DNA from: an uncultured Muribaculaceae bacterium
GTDB taxonomy: Bacteria; Bacteroidota; Bacteroidia; Bacteroidales; Muribaculaceae
Direction of reading: 5' to 3'
DNA length: 64,000 bases
Assembly (NCBI GenBank): GCA_944321705.1
Contig: CALUMG010000002.1
Coordinates: 124,001-188,000, forward strand
Shown here: positions 17,623-27,708 of the stretch, in pieces
How positions within the stretch are numbered: position 1 is the first letter of the stretch
Layout of the letters: each line of letters starts with the position of its first letter
The notes under the pieces: generated by a model
Told to the model about the DNA's origin: nothing
Databases searched by the model: none
The model's input: only the letters and a program-made list of their open reading frames with translations
Position numbers and translations under genes: made by a program

Positions 17623-18234
17623 ATGGCAACAAAAGAAAATAACACTCCCAAGGAAGAGGAAATAAAAGAAGGTGCTGCCCAAAACGAAGAAAACGTTGAA
17701 AGCAACGCCGAACAAGATACTACAGCCGAAAATGAATCGGAAAACGCTGAAGAAAGCATTGCCGATGAAACTGCAGAATTGAACAGCAAAATCGAGTCTC
17801 TTGAAAAAGAACTCGAAAACTCTAAGAAGGAATACTTGTTCCTGATGGCTGAATTTGACAACTTCAGGAAACGCACGCTAAAAGAAAAATCAGAAATTAT
17901 CAAAAACGGTGCAGAAAACGCCATGCGCGACCTTCTGCCCGTAGTCGATGATTTTGAACGTGCATTGCAAGCTATTAATGAAAACAACGAAATCGAAGGG
18001 CTCAAGGAAGGCGTTGTATTGATATACAACAAGTTCATCAAGTACCTTGAAAAAAACGGAGTCAAGGCAATTGACTCAAACAATAAAGACTTCGACACCG
18101 AATTGCATGAGGCAGTAACCACATTCCCGGCAACCGATGAATCGCAAAAAGGAAAAATCATCGATACTGTACAAAAAGGTTACACCATCAATGACAAAGT
18201 GCTGCGTCACGCAAAAGTCGTAGTGGGTCAATAA
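17623..18234 (+). CDS. grpE: Nucleotide exchange factor GrpE
   Basis: Releases ADP from DnaK in the heat-shock chaperone cycle. The protein is 203 residues. A Glu/Asn-rich disordered N-terminus (about residues 1-45) leads into a long coiled coil (SKIESLEKELENSKKEYLFLMAEFDNFRKRT) and the beta-wing domain (PATDESQKGKIIDTVQKGYTINDKVLRHAKVVVG). dnaJ follows 63 bases later. dnaK is not in the window. Confidence 0.95.
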   Translation: MATKENNTPKEEEIKEGAAQNEENVESNAEQDTTAENESENAEESIADETAELNSKIESLEKELENSKKEYLFLMAEFDNFRKRTLKEKSEIIKNGAENAMRDLLPVVDDFERALQAINENNEIEGLKEGVVLIYNKFIKYLEKNGVKAIDSNNKDFDTELHEAVTTFPATDESQKGKIIDTVQKGYTINDKVLRHAKVVVGQ

Positions 18235-18297
18235 AGTTTCGTTATCGGTTCAATTGGTCGTTTTTATGTATTCCGCTTTTAGATTGTGTAGATGAAT

Positions 18298-19461
18298 ATG
18301 GAAAAAAGAGATTACTACGAAGTGCTGGGCGTATCCAAGAACGCCACACCCGAAGAATTAAAAAAAGCTTATCGCCAAAAGGCAATACAATATCACCCCG
18401 ACAGGCAACAAGGAAAATCGGAAGCCGAGAAAAAAGAGGCTGAAGAAAAATTCAAGGAGGCTGCCGAGGCTTATGACGTATTGAGCAATCCCGACAAACG
18501 AGCTCGCTACGACCAGTTCGGCCACAGCATGGGAAATGCCGGTGCAGGTGGTTTCGGTGGCGGTGGCATGTCGATGGAAGACATATTCTCGCAATTTGGC
18601 GACATCTTTGGCGGATTCGGTGGATTTGGCGGGTTTGGCGGATTCGGCGGCTCTTCAAGCGGACGACGCCAAAACAGAGGCTCTGATGTACGCGTAAAAG
18701 TGAAAGTCAACCTCAAGGATATTGCATATGGAGTGGAAAAGAAACTGAAAATCCCTCACTATGTTCCTTGTTCGGCTTGTAACGGCACCGGTGCAAAAAA
18801 CGGAACTGCCTATACTACCTGCTCTACATGCCATGGTTCAGGAACAGTCACACGGGTAAAACAAACGATACTCGGGTCGATGCAAACGACATCTCCATGT
18901 CCGACATGCGGCGGTGAAGGCAAAATAATACAAGAAAAGTGTCCTGCCTGCGGCGGAGAAGGAATAACACGTCAAGATGACATTATAACCGTAAAAATTC
19001 CTGCCGGCGTGGCCGAAGGCATGACATTGAGCATGAAAGGCAAGGGAAATGCCGCACGCCATGGTGGCATTCCGGGCGACCTGCTCATCGTCATTGAAGA
19101 AGAAAAAGACTCAGAACTCATCCGTGACGAAAACGACTTGATATATAACCTCATGCTCGATATTCCCACGGCAGTTTTCGGAGGCAAAGTGGAAGTGCCC
19201 ACCATCGATGGTCGGGCAAGGCTGACAATAGAACCGGGAACTCAACCTGGAAAGATATTGCGATTGCGCGGAAAAGGCCTGCCATCGCCCAATGGATATG
19301 GCAAAGGCGACCTGCTTGTAAACGTCATGGTTTATATACCCGAAAAATTGACAGCAAGCGAAAAAGAAGCTTTCCAAAAGCTACAAGGCTCGCCTAACAT
19401 CACGCCAAGTGAACCCGAAAAGAAACGCATTTTCAGCCGCTTGCGCCACCTATTTGATTGA
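18298..19461 (+). CDS. dnaJ: Chaperone DnaJ
   Basis: Hsp40 co-chaperone that loads clients on DnaK. 387 residues from the ATG at 18298 ([11 protein letters not shown]); an ATG 6 bases upstream is also in frame. J-domain HPD at residues 33-35, then a Gly/Phe-rich linker with repeated GFGG, four zinc-binding CxxCxGxG motifs ([32 protein letters not shown]), and the C-terminal client-binding domains. All landmarks of a type I DnaJ are intact. Cotranscribed with grpE in all likelihood. Confidence 0.96.
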   Translation: MEKRDYYEVLGVSKNATPEELKKAYRQKAIQYHPDRQQGKSEAEKKEAEEKFKEAAEAYDVLSNPDKRARYDQFGHSMGNAGAGGFGGGGMSMEDIFSQFGDIFGGFGGFGGFGGFGGSSSGRRQNRGSDVRVKVKVNLKDIAYGVEKKLKIPHYVPCSACNGTGAKNGTAYTTCSTCHGSGTVTRVKQTILGSMQTTSPCPTCGGEGKIIQEKCPACGGEGITRQDDIITVKIPAGVAEGMTLSMKGKGNAARHGGIPGDLLIVIEEEKDSELIRDENDLIYNLMLDIPTAVFGGKVEVPTIDGRARLTIEPGTQPGKILRLRGKGLPSPNGYGKGDLLVNVMVYIPEKLTASEKEAFQKLQGSPNITPSEPEKKRIFSRLRHLFD

Positions 19462-19492
19462 TAAGCAAACAAGTTATAACCGAATCAATAAA

Positions 19493-19533
19493 AAGCGCGT
19501 CATGCACTCATTGCAAGAGAGCATGGCGCGCTT
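19493..19533. terminator. Bidirectional terminator between dnaJ and the DUF4954 gene
   Basis: AAGCGCG.CATGC (19493-19505) pairs with GCATG.CGCGCTT (19521-19533) with one mismatch. On the minus strand it is followed by TTTTATTG; the two genes converge here. Confidence 0.7.
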
Positions 19534-19562
19534 CATTATTTCGCTTGCCTGCAAATAGGGAA

Positions 19563-21560
19563 TCACAAAACGACACTCCGCATGCGGAACTTCAACTCCT
19601 CACCAAGAGCCGTCTTTTCTTCGATATGCCGCAATATAGTTTTTACAAATATATTGTTCTCAAAGTCTCCACGCACCTGCTCGAAATCCATATCTTTTTC
19701 CGAAATACTTCCATCGGCTCCGAATCCGGTCTTTGACGACATGGAAAATTCTTTTCGAGCATCATCATACACCATCCTATCAAGCCCTACCACAGCTTCT
19801 TGCCATTTTTCGACTATGCCGATTATATCTTGCGCCGTAATCTGCCCGGGTTCAATGCCGTAAAATTCTTTTATCTTCCCATATACCCATGTCCATTCAT
19901 ACACATAATAATTCCTGTGCATCTCTTCAAACATGGCATTGATTTCCTTCAATTTTCCAACAGTACCGGCTTCAATGCCTGCCAGCAGCTTATCGATTTC
20001 GCTCTTGGGTGCGATAAGTCCCGAAATGTCAACCCATTCGCCGCTACCTATGCTCGTGTCAGGCACAAGCCTTGCCCGTATTTCGGCATTGCTTGTGAAT
20101 TTCATTCCTTCAAGTCTTTTTATTATGGAATTACCCATAAATTTATGTATGGCGGTATTATATAAAGAAATACCCCTCATCAAAGATTTGTTCTTTATGC
20201 GTGCACTCTGATAAGAATAAGTTTCAGACGTTTCACCGGCCACTTTTCTCAATTCAGTCAATATTCGCACGGCCTTGAACATTTTCTGAATGGTAAATGG
20301 GCTCAACAAATTATAATTAATGAAATCCAGCCGATTTGAATCGGTTCTCCCGTCACGTTTAGGCCACTTCTGAGCGTCGCGTATCGTGCCGACACTTCGC
20401 AAGTTTACCGCAGGCACAAGCGTGGTCTTGCCCTCCTGCTCTATAAGATATGAAAATGGAAGGTCGGAAGTGTCGGGATGGAAAACATGGCGACCCATGA
20501 CAAGAGAAAAAGCCCCAATGCGTGCCGGCCATAAAATATATGAATCGGATGTAGTCTTGGCTCCGCGTTCCAACGTCCCTTGATGAATAGGTCCAAGCTT
20601 GTACATGTGATTACTCTGGTTGCTGCCCGACCCGGCATTCATGAACGAAAACATTCCGGCAATGAGCAATGTCGATTTATGGTGCGTCACCGTGTAAGGT
20701 CCGGCAAATATCGCACAAGCCTCTCCATTCTCACCTTGACAGTTGCTGAAAAACAATGAATCGGAAGCCGAATACCCATGGCCGAGATGACAAGCCTGCC
20801 CCACGAAGCATCGGCACAACGTAGTTCCTTCATCCACATGCGACCCCGATGAAATGATAAAATCATCGGCTATCACCCCGTCGCCTATCAAAACTTTAGC
20901 TTCGGCATTACTGTTTATGCTACCGTTGGTCAATCGCGATGCACCACATATCGAAGCATGGCTGCCGATTCTCACATTTTTTATGCACCCGACATTAACT
21001 ATGCGTGTGCATGCTCCTACAAAGCCACTTGCCGAAGCATGTTTGTCAGCATAAAATTGCACGAGGTCCTTCATTCTCTCGACAACATCGGGACGATGCC
21101 TGTAAAGAGCCATCACATACGCCTGATGAGCCGACAACTTGTCACTAATCATCACTTCGCGACCTCCTGTCTCGTCAAGCACGCACACCTTCACTCCGTT
21201 GCCAAAAGTACTGTATCCATCCGTAACCATGCAATCAACATTCTGTATCAACACATTATCGGCCAGTTCATAATTGGCTATGTAATTACGCACATTCTCG
21301 ATGAGACAATCGTCGCCAACCGTTACATTATGCAGCGACGCACGATATATGCCGGTATGCTTCCTCATTCCTCCCGGCAAATCGACTGATTTGGCAAACA
21401 CACCAAGCACGACATGACCGCTAAAATTCACATCTTTTAGATACCGCGTTTGAAATCCATCCTTAACGTTTATCTCACTCCAATCTTCAGCACAACAACC
21501 TTGACTTGTCAATTCGGTTATTTCAGAGGCCGATAGCCTCCTGAATTTTTCTTTATTCAT
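19563..21560 (-). CDS. DUF4954 family left-handed beta-helix protein
   Basis: A 665-residue cytoplasmic protein without signal peptide. Residues roughly 40-370 show hexapeptide-like repeats typical of left-handed parallel beta-helices (TVGDDCLIENVRNYIANYELADNVLIQ; VNVGCIKNVRIGSHASICG-type turns; VLIGDGVIADDFIISSG), as in UDP-sugar acyltransferases and nucleotidyltransferases. The C-terminal third is helical. The family is common in Bacteroidetes and has no established function. Reads as a possible sugar-nucleotide or acyl-transfer enzyme, but no catalytic residues can be assigned. It has its own promoter (TTG-N19-TATATTTG). Confidence 0.8.
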   Translation of the reverse strand: MNKEKFRRLSASEITELTSQGCCAEDWSEINVKDGFQTRYLKDVNFSGHVVLGVFAKSVDLPGGMRKHTGIYRASLHNVTVGDDCLIENVRNYIANYELADNVLIQNVDCMVTDGYSTFGNGVKVCVLDETGGREVMISDKLSAHQAYVMALYRHRPDVVERMKDLVQFYADKHASASGFVGACTRIVNVGCIKNVRIGSHASICGASRLTNGSINSNAEAKVLIGDGVIADDFIISSGSHVDEGTTLCRCFVGQACHLGHGYSASDSLFFSNCQGENGEACAIFAGPYTVTHHKSTLLIAGMFSFMNAGSGSNQSNHMYKLGPIHQGTLERGAKTTSDSYILWPARIGAFSLVMGRHVFHPDTSDLPFSYLIEQEGKTTLVPAVNLRSVGTIRDAQKWPKRDGRTDSNRLDFINYNLLSPFTIQKMFKAVRILTELRKVAGETSETYSYQSARIKNKSLMRGISLYNTAIHKFMGNSIIKRLEGMKFTSNAEIRARLVPDTSIGSGEWVDISGLIAPKSEIDKLLAGIEAGTVGKLKEINAMFEEMHRNYYVYEWTWVYGKIKEFYGIEPGQITAQDIIGIVEKWQEAVVGLDRMVYDDARKEFSMSSKTGFGADGSISEKDMDFEQVRGDFENNIFVKTILRHIEEKTALGEELKFRMRSVVL

Positions 21561-21584
21561 AACTATTTTTTATTGATGTGACGG

Positions 21585-21614
21585 CAAATATACTCAAAAT
21601 CGAGAGCAGGACAA
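21585..21614 (-). promoter_or_regulatory. Promoter of the DUF4954 gene
   Basis: Minus strand: TTG (21612-21614), 19-base spacer, TATATTTG (21585-21592). Full Bacteroidetes consensus, 25 bases before the start codon. Confidence 0.65.
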
Positions 21615-21803
21615 TAAAACTTGTTTGAAATTGCGTCATACCAAAACACATCCTATATTATCGAAATATAGCTTAAGTTAAAAGCAATAAAGGAAAAATA
21701 AGCTCACTTAAAAATTTTTCACATCGATAAAACTCTAATGGCGCATATCCCATTCCAATCGTGCCGTCGTTTCACGCCACATGATTGGTCATGTTAGTTT
21801 TTC

Positions 21804-21834
21804 TTGCCATTGCACTTTACTTTAGCTATCTTTG
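21804..21834 (+). promoter_or_regulatory. Promoter of the C1 peptidase gene
   Basis: TTG (21804-21806), 20-base spacer, TATCTTTG (21827-21834), 36 bases before the ATG. Confidence 0.65.
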
Positions 21835-21870
21835 CAGCCGAAAATTATTTTACATTAACATATACACAAC

Positions 21871-23079
21871 ATGAATTTTAAAACTATTTTCAGTTTAGCA
21901 ATTGCCACCCTCACGGTGGCTCCGGCTTTGGCCGACGATGAAGGTGTCGTCATCCCCGACAGCACAGGATTCAAATTCACCGATGTTGTAACAGTCAAGA
22001 CCGCTCCCGTACAAGATCAGAACCAATCGGGCACATGCTGGTGTTTCTCGGGCAATACATTCACCGAAGATGAATTAATGAAGCTGCAAGGCAAAGAAGT
22101 AGACCTCTCCGAAATGTACACAGTGAGAATGTGCTACGAAGAAAAAGCCATGAGATTCATCAGGATGTATGGCCAAGTCAACTTCTCGGAAGGTGGAGGA
22201 TTGCTTGACGTGCCTTACATCATAGGAAAATACGGAGCCGTGCCCGAAGAAGCATATCCGGGACTCAATTACGGTGAAGATTCTCACAACCACAACGAAC
22301 TTATTTCAGTACTCACCGCCTATCTCAAAAGCGTGGCTTCATTGCCAAACAAGAAATTGTCCAAGGCATGGTTTGAAGGTTTCAAAGGAATCCTTGACGC
22401 ATATTTTGGCAAAGTTCCCGAAACTTTCACTTATGACGGCAAGACATACACACCGCAATCGTTTGCCGCTTCTCTCAATCTCGACCTTGACAACTATGCG
22501 GCATTCACGTCGTTCACACATCACCCATTCTACAAACCGTTCATCCTTGAAGTTCCCGACAACTGGCTTTTCGGCCAATACATGAACGTAAAATTGGATG
22601 AACTGAAAGCAATCATTGACAGCTCGCTCGAAAAAGGCCATGCTGTGCTTTGGGCTGCCGATGTCTCTGAACCGGGATTCAACTTCCGTCGCGGATTTGC
22701 CGTAATGCCAAAGGAAAAGAATATTGACGCAATGAGCGAAGATGAACGAAACGAATGGCAAAAGATTTCCGACCGTAAGCGCAAAGAAATAGAAAAAGAC
22801 ATACAAGGCCCGGTAGAAGAAATCGTAGTAACTCAAGAGTTGAGACAAGAAATGTTTGACACTCAAGAAACTACCGACGACCATGGCATGGTTATCGTGG
22901 GATATGCCACCGACCAAAACGGCAAGCGTTATTACAAAGTTCAAAACTCATGGAACACCAACCAGCTGTATGACGGCTTCTTCTATGTTTCCGAGCCATA
23001 CCTCCTTGCAAAAACTATGAGCATACTCGTAAACAAGGATGTAGTTCCCGCCAGCATTAAAGCCGAAACAGGACTTTAA
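21871..23079 (+). CDS. Secreted C1-family cysteine peptidase (bleomycin hydrolase/aminopeptidase C type)
   Basis: 402 residues. A signal peptide (MNFKTIFSLAIATLTVAPALA) targets it to the periplasm or beyond. Papain-like catalytic residues are visible: Cys56 in QSGTCWCFSG, His338 in DDHGMVIVGY, Asn359 in VQNSWNT, and the oxyanion Gln in QDQNQSG. The long insertion between Cys and His, and SEMYTVRMCYEEKA, match the PepC/bleomycin-hydrolase clan rather than plain papain. Predicted to trim peptides in the envelope. Followed by its own terminator. Confidence 0.9.
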   Translation: MNFKTIFSLAIATLTVAPALADDEGVVIPDSTGFKFTDVVTVKTAPVQDQNQSGTCWCFSGNTFTEDELMKLQGKEVDLSEMYTVRMCYEEKAMRFIRMYGQVNFSEGGGLLDVPYIIGKYGAVPEEAYPGLNYGEDSHNHNELISVLTAYLKSVASLPNKKLSKAWFEGFKGILDAYFGKVPETFTYDGKTYTPQSFAASLNLDLDNYAAFTSFTHHPFYKPFILEVPDNWLFGQYMNVKLDELKAIIDSSLEKGHAVLWAADVSEPGFNFRRGFAVMPKEKNIDAMSEDERNEWQKISDRKRKEIEKDIQGPVEEIVVTQELRQEMFDTQETTDDHGMVIVGYATDQNGKRYYKVQNSWNTNQLYDGFFYVSEPYLLAKTMSILVNKDVVPASIKAETGL

Positions 23080-23104
23080 TCCAATTTGACACGAAATATA
23101 CCAA

Positions 23105-23139
23105 TCCCGGCAGAGGCTAATGTTTCTGCCGGGATTTTT
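23105..23139 (+). terminator. Terminator after the C1 peptidase
   Basis: TCCCGGCAGA (23105-23114) pairs perfectly with TCTGCCGGGA (23125-23134), followed by five T. It lies inside the longest upstream extension of the next gene and argues for that gene's start at 23200. Confidence 0.85.
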
Positions 23140-23173
23140 CATATCACATGTGGCTTCTTGTGCTTTTTATTCG

Positions 23174-23181
23174 TAAATTTG
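23174..23181 (+). promoter_or_regulatory. Promoter -7 box of the lipid kinase gene
   Basis: TAAATTTG, just past the terminator and 19 bases before the ATG at 23200. Confidence 0.55.
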
Positions 23182-23199
23182 CACACATTTTTCCGCGAT

Positions 23200-24174
23200 A
23201 TGGCACAACCAAAGAAACTCATGGCAGTGATAAATCCTATTTCGGGAACATCAAGCAAAGCTTCGATACCCGAAATGCTGGACAAAGTAATCGACAAGAC
23301 CAAATTCGACTTGTCGATTAGATTCACCGAATATGCCTCACATGCCACTAAGCTGGCCGAAGAAGCGATCTCAAGCCAATATGCCGGAGTGCTTGCAATA
23401 GGCGGAGACGGCACCGTCAATGAAGTCGCTGCCGCATTGCGCGACTCTCAAACCGCCCTCGGCATTATCCCCTGCGGCTCGGGGAACGGACTTGCCCGTC
23501 ACCTCAATATCCCCATAAACATAGAAAAAGCTCTTGCCATAATCAACGAGGAACACATCGAAGACCTCGATTATTGCACGGCAAATGCCCGTCCGTTTTT
23601 TTGCACTTGCGGAGTGGGCTTCGATGCCCTCGTGAGTGAAAAATTTGCACAAGCAGGCAAGCGCGGTCCAATAACCTACATGCAAAAAGCCCTTGTGGAA
23701 TACCTAAAATATCGCAGTGAAATATACAGCATTGAAACAGCCGACAACATATTGACCGAAAAAGCATTCTTAATTGCATGCGGAAATGCATCGCAATATG
23801 GCAACAACGCTTTCATAGCCCCCCAGGCAAGCATGAAAGACGGATTAATCGATGTGACAGTCATCCTGCCGTTCACTCCAATTGACACTGCAATAATGGG
23901 ATTGCTGCTATTCACGAAACACCTCGACCAAGACACCAACATCCACTCGTTCCGCACTCCAGAGCTCACAATCCGCCGACCTAAACCAGGAATCATGCAC
24001 CTCGACGGAGAACCTGTGATGATGGATGCCGACATCAAAATCAAGTGCCATAAAGGAGGCATACGCATATTCCTGCCACATGAAGATTCCGAAAATAAAA
24101 AGAACTTGTTATCTCCAATCGAAGACAGTTTCTGGTCGTTTGTAAATGCAATAAGGAATGAACTAAAGATATGA
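23200..24174 (+). CDS. Diacylglycerol kinase family lipid kinase
   Basis: Phosphorylates diacylglycerol or a related lipid using ATP, at the inner membrane face. 324 residues from ATG 23200 (MAQPKKLMAVINPISG). NPISGTSSK and the nucleotide loop GGDGTVNEV (GGDGT at residues 68-72), then CGSGNGLARHL, mark the DAGK catalytic domain; the C-terminal LDGEPV motif is also present. The frame is open 114 bases further upstream, but a terminator and promoter lie in that stretch. Probably in the DgkB/YegS/BmrU group; the exact lipid is unknown. Confidence 0.9.
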   Translation: MAQPKKLMAVINPISGTSSKASIPEMLDKVIDKTKFDLSIRFTEYASHATKLAEEAISSQYAGVLAIGGDGTVNEVAAALRDSQTALGIIPCGSGNGLARHLNIPINIEKALAIINEEHIEDLDYCTANARPFFCTCGVGFDALVSEKFAQAGKRGPITYMQKALVEYLKYRSEIYSIETADNILTEKAFLIACGNASQYGNNAFIAPQASMKDGLIDVTVILPFTPIDTAIMGLLLFTKHLDQDTNIHSFRTPELTIRRPKPGIMHLDGEPVMMDADIKIKCHKGGIRIFLPHEDSENKKNLLSPIEDSFWSFVNAIRNELKI

Positions 24175-24397
24175 AAATCACTATTTTCTAATCACTTTGC
24201 CAATCTAATACCACATCAAACGTGCTCTGACATAGACAAATCCCGTTTTTTATATGTTCTACAACATGTTTCTCGCATTGCAAACATTTTTTAAAACAAA
24301 AACGCTTTTTTTACTTGCTATTTTATCACATATATTGTAAATTCGTTGCATTGAAATATATTATTTTACCATTACTTAAAACCTAAATCACTCTTTG

Positions 24398-26344
24398 ATG
24401 AGCTATTTAAAATTTGATAAAAACCTGATGATAAACCTTGAGCAATCCCTACCCAAGGAAATGTTGCGTACAAATCAATCAGGTGCATATCATTGTACGA
24501 CTATCGTCGGCTGCAACACGCGCAAGCAGCATGGTCTATTGGTCATCCCTATTCCAGAAATGGATGATGACAACCACGTTCTCCTCTCATCTTTAGACGA
24601 AACTGTTATCCAACATGGCGCGCCATTCAACTTAGGGTTGCACAAGTACAATGGTTCATGCTACAGCCCCAATGGGCATAAGTACATTCGTGAATTTGAT
24701 TGTGAAACAGTTCCCCGCACAACATATCGTGTGGGCGGCGTGATCCTGACAAAGGAAAAAACTTTCATCTCGCATGAAAACCGCATCTTGATCCGCTACA
24801 CTCTTGTAGATGCGCATTCGCAGACAATCCTTCAATTCAGGCCATTCCTCGCTTTCCGCAATGCCAATGACCTTTGCGTGGAAAACAACATGGCCAACCG
24901 CGAATACCAAGAAACTACAAACGGCATTTCTACTTGCATGTATAACGGATATCCTTCTTTATACATGCAATTCAACAAAAAACCTGAATTCATATTCAAT
25001 CCTGCTTGGTACAAAGGACTCGAATATGTAAAAGACCAAGAACGCGGCATTCCTTATCGCGAAGACTTGTATGTGCCGGGATATTTCCAAATGGAAATCA
25101 AGAAAGGCGAAAGCATCATCTTCTCGGCAGGAATATCAGAGGCTGACCCGAAAAAATTTGCGACAATGTTTGATGACGAAATCAAGACTCGCACACCGCG
25201 CACCAGCTTCTACAACTGCATGAAAAACAGTGCAAAACAATTCTATGTAACCAATTCAAGCGGACGCTACATATTGGCAGGATATCCATGGTTTAAAATC
25301 CGCGCTCGCGACGAATTCATCGCGTTGCCGGGAACAACGTTGTCGGTACACCACCGCCCCGACTTCGAAGCAATCATGGAAACTGCCTCGGCTGCCCTTG
25401 AAAAATTCATGAAAGACGGTTCTCTCGACCGCTACATGCAAGGCATCGACTTGCCCGACGTGCCACTGTGGGCAATTTGGGCAATTCAACAATACTGCAA
25501 AGAAGCCGGCAACGAAGAAACGATAAAACGATATGGACAATTGGTCAAAGACATTTTGGCTTTCATCATCGGCAACAAGCATCCTAATCTCGAATTGAAT
25601 GATTCGGGCTTGATTTCGTCCAATGGAAAATCAAAACCAATATCATGGATGGATGCATCCTATCCCGGCGGAGCCCCGATAATAGCCCGCACAGGATACT
25701 TGGTGGAATTCAACGCTTTGTGGTACAACGACTTGATGTTTGCCCAAAACCTATTTGCAGGCATCGAAAGCGAATCAGAAAACATCAAGCAATGGGAATC
25801 AATCACAAATGTGCTGAAAGACTCCTTCGTTGAAACATTCATGAACGACTACGGCTACCTGTATGACTACGTTTCCGGTCTCTTCACCGACCTTAGCGTG
25901 CGTCCTAACATGATAATAGCCGCCGGCCTTGATTATTCACCGCTCGACCGTCGCCAACGCCGCTCAGTGCTTGATGTCGTAACCCGTGAATTGCTCACGC
26001 CTAAAGGCTTGCGCACGCTCAGCCCAAAGAGCTTCGGATACACTCCTTGCTACCTTGGAAGCCCGGAACAACGCGAATATGCCTACTACCAAGGCTCTGC
26101 TCGTCCTTGGCTCATGGCATTCTATGCCGATGCCTACCTCAAGGTATTCGGAATGAGCGGAATATCCTTCATCGAACGCATGATGATAGGATTTGAAGAC
26201 GAAATGACGCAAGGCTGCATCGGCTCGCTTAGCGAGCTTTACGACGGCAATCCACCGTTCACAGGCCGTGGAGCAGTGAGCTTCGCTGTCAACGTGGGTG
26301 GCGTGCTACGCGTGCTGAGACTTTTGAAAAACCTAAATATATAA
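24398..26344 (+). CDS. Glycogen debranching enzyme (amylo-alpha-1,6-glucosidase type)
   Basis: 648 residues, ATG at 24398. The N-terminal GDE_N_bis domain (MLRTNQSGAYHCTTIVGCNTRKQHGLLV) is followed by an (alpha/alpha)6 GH133-type catalytic domain with RYILAGYPWFKIRARDEFIALPG, SWMDA and KSFGYTPCYLGSPEQREYAYYQGSARPWL. It hydrolyses alpha-1,6 branch points of glycogen or similar glucans. First of three adjacent genes (glycosyltransferase 24 bases later, GH57 74 bases after that) that form an intracellular alpha-glucan unit. No signal peptide, so cytoplasmic. Confidence 0.92.
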   Translation: MSYLKFDKNLMINLEQSLPKEMLRTNQSGAYHCTTIVGCNTRKQHGLLVIPIPEMDDDNHVLLSSLDETVIQHGAPFNLGLHKYNGSCYSPNGHKYIREFDCETVPRTTYRVGGVILTKEKTFISHENRILIRYTLVDAHSQTILQFRPFLAFRNANDLCVENNMANREYQETTNGISTCMYNGYPSLYMQFNKKPEFIFNPAWYKGLEYVKDQERGIPYREDLYVPGYFQMEIKKGESIIFSAGISEADPKKFATMFDDEIKTRTPRTSFYNCMKNSAKQFYVTNSSGRYILAGYPWFKIRARDEFIALPGTTLSVHHRPDFEAIMETASAALEKFMKDGSLDRYMQGIDLPDVPLWAIWAIQQYCKEAGNEETIKRYGQLVKDILAFIIGNKHPNLELNDSGLISSNGKSKPISWMDASYPGGAPIIARTGYLVEFNALWYNDLMFAQNLFAGIESESENIKQWESITNVLKDSFVETFMNDYGYLYDYVSGLFTDLSVRPNMIIAAGLDYSPLDRRQRRSVLDVVTRELLTPKGLRTLSPKSFGYTPCYLGSPEQREYAYYQGSARPWLMAFYADAYLKVFGMSGISFIERMMIGFEDEMTQGCIGSLSELYDGNPPFTGRGAVSFAVNVGGVLRVLRLLKNLNI

Positions 26345-26368
26345 CACCGATTTATCTTTTACTACGAT

Positions 26369-27634
26369 ATGAAAGCTTTAATGTTTGGCTGGGAATTTCC
26401 TCCTCACATCCTTGGTGGTTTGGGTACCGCAAGTCACGGTCTCACCAAGGGTATGGCGGAAAACGGCAACATGGAAATAACATTTGTCATTCCTAAGCCT
26501 TGGGGCGACGAAGACCACGACTTCGCCAACATCATAGGAGCCAACTCTACTCCTGTCGTATGGAGAGACGTGAATTGGGATTATGTACAGAACCGCATTG
26601 GCAACGTCATGAACCCTCAAACGTACTTCGACCTACGCGACCATATATATGCCGATTTCAACTACATGCGCACTAACGACCTTGGCTGCATCGAATTTTC
26701 AGGAAGGTATCCCGACAACCTGCTTGAAGAAATCAACAACTACTCGATTGTTGCAGGAGTCATAGCTCGCACCGTGCCATGCGACATAATCCACTCTCAC
26801 GACTGGTTGACATACCCGGCAGGCATTCATGCCAAGCAAGTCACCGGCAAGCCATTGGTAGTACATGTGCATGCCACCGACTTTGACCGCAGCCGTGGAA
26901 ACGTAAACCCGGTAGTATATGGAATCGAGTGCGACGGCTTTAACAATGCCGACCACATCATCACTGTGAGCGAGTTGACGCGTCGCACAGTGATTGAGAA
27001 ATATGGACAAGACCCAAATAAAGTGACAACCGTCCACAATGCGGTTGAACCTCTAAGTGAAGAAATAAGAAGCATAAAAATGCCTCGCGGCAAAGAAAAA
27101 GTCGTAACATTCCTCGGCCGCATAACAATGCAAAAAGGCCCGGAATATTTCGTTGAAGCTGCTTCGATGGTATTGCACAAGACCCACAACATTCGCTTCG
27201 TCATGGCCGGTAGCGGCGACATGATGGAAAAAATGATACGTCTTGCTGCCGACCGGGACATTGCCGACCGATTCCACTTTACCGGGTTCTTGAAAGGCCG
27301 ACAAGTATATGAAATGCTTGCCGCAAGCGATGTATATATCATGCCTTCGGTTTCTGAGCCTTTTGGAATTTCTCCGCTTGAAGCCATGCAAATGGGAGTT
27401 CCGTCAATAATCTCAAAGCAATCGGGCTGTGCCGAAATCCTTGAAAACGTGATAAAAGTCGATTACTGGGACACTCACGCCATTGCCGATGCAATCTATG
27501 CACTTACCCACTATCCGGCATTGCATAACCACCTCAAAGACAACGGCCTTGCCGAAATCGACACCATACAATGGAAAAAAGCCGGTGCAAAAGTCATCGA
27601 CATATACAATAATGTAATTAACAGTCGTCGATGA
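26369..27634 (+). CDS. Glycosyltransferase (GT4/GT5-type), probable glycogen synthase
   Basis: 421 residues. N-terminal MKALMFGWEFPPHILGGLGTASHGLTKG is the glucan-synthase-like donor/acceptor loop. IIHSHDWLTYPAG and HVHATDFDRSRG lie in the middle, and the C-terminal domain has FLGRITMQKGPEY and the E-X7-E motif SEPFGISPLEAMQMG. It lies between the debranching enzyme and the GH57 amylase, so synthesis or extension of glycogen is the likely role. It lacks the typical KTGGL of GlgA, having LGGLG instead, so a GT4 enzyme using another donor is possible. Confidence 0.85.
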   Translation: MKALMFGWEFPPHILGGLGTASHGLTKGMAENGNMEITFVIPKPWGDEDHDFANIIGANSTPVVWRDVNWDYVQNRIGNVMNPQTYFDLRDHIYADFNYMRTNDLGCIEFSGRYPDNLLEEINNYSIVAGVIARTVPCDIIHSHDWLTYPAGIHAKQVTGKPLVVHVHATDFDRSRGNVNPVVYGIECDGFNNADHIITVSELTRRTVIEKYGQDPNKVTTVHNAVEPLSEEIRSIKMPRGKEKVVTFLGRITMQKGPEYFVEAASMVLHKTHNIRFVMAGSGDMMEKMIRLAADRDIADRFHFTGFLKGRQVYEMLAASDVYIMPSVSEPFGISPLEAMQMGVPSIISKQSGCAEILENVIKVDYWDTHAIADAIYALTHYPALHNHLKDNGLAEIDTIQWKKAGAKVIDIYNNVINSRR

Positions 27635-27708
27635 CCGGCAAAAGCCTATTGAGTGATTACCATTTATAAAACAATTCCTTTTCTGAAAAACTTAAAACAA
27701 TTGAAATA

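Larger units (their letters stand above)
21561..21870. other. 310-base intergenic region with divergent promoters
   Basis: No gene or RNA structure is visible. It contains one promoter for each flanking gene (minus at 21585-21614, plus at 21804-21834). The central 190 bases are AT-rich with no clear inverted repeat. Confidence 0.6.

Noticed and set aside
18600..18665. Tandem GGATTTGGC-like repeats that look like a minisatellite.
   Set aside because: They encode the Gly/Phe-rich linker of DnaJ, a normal feature of the protein.
26369..27634. Assigning glgA to the middle glycogen gene.
   Set aside because: The donor-site loop differs from bacterial GlgA; a GT4-type enzyme is as likely, so no symbol was given.
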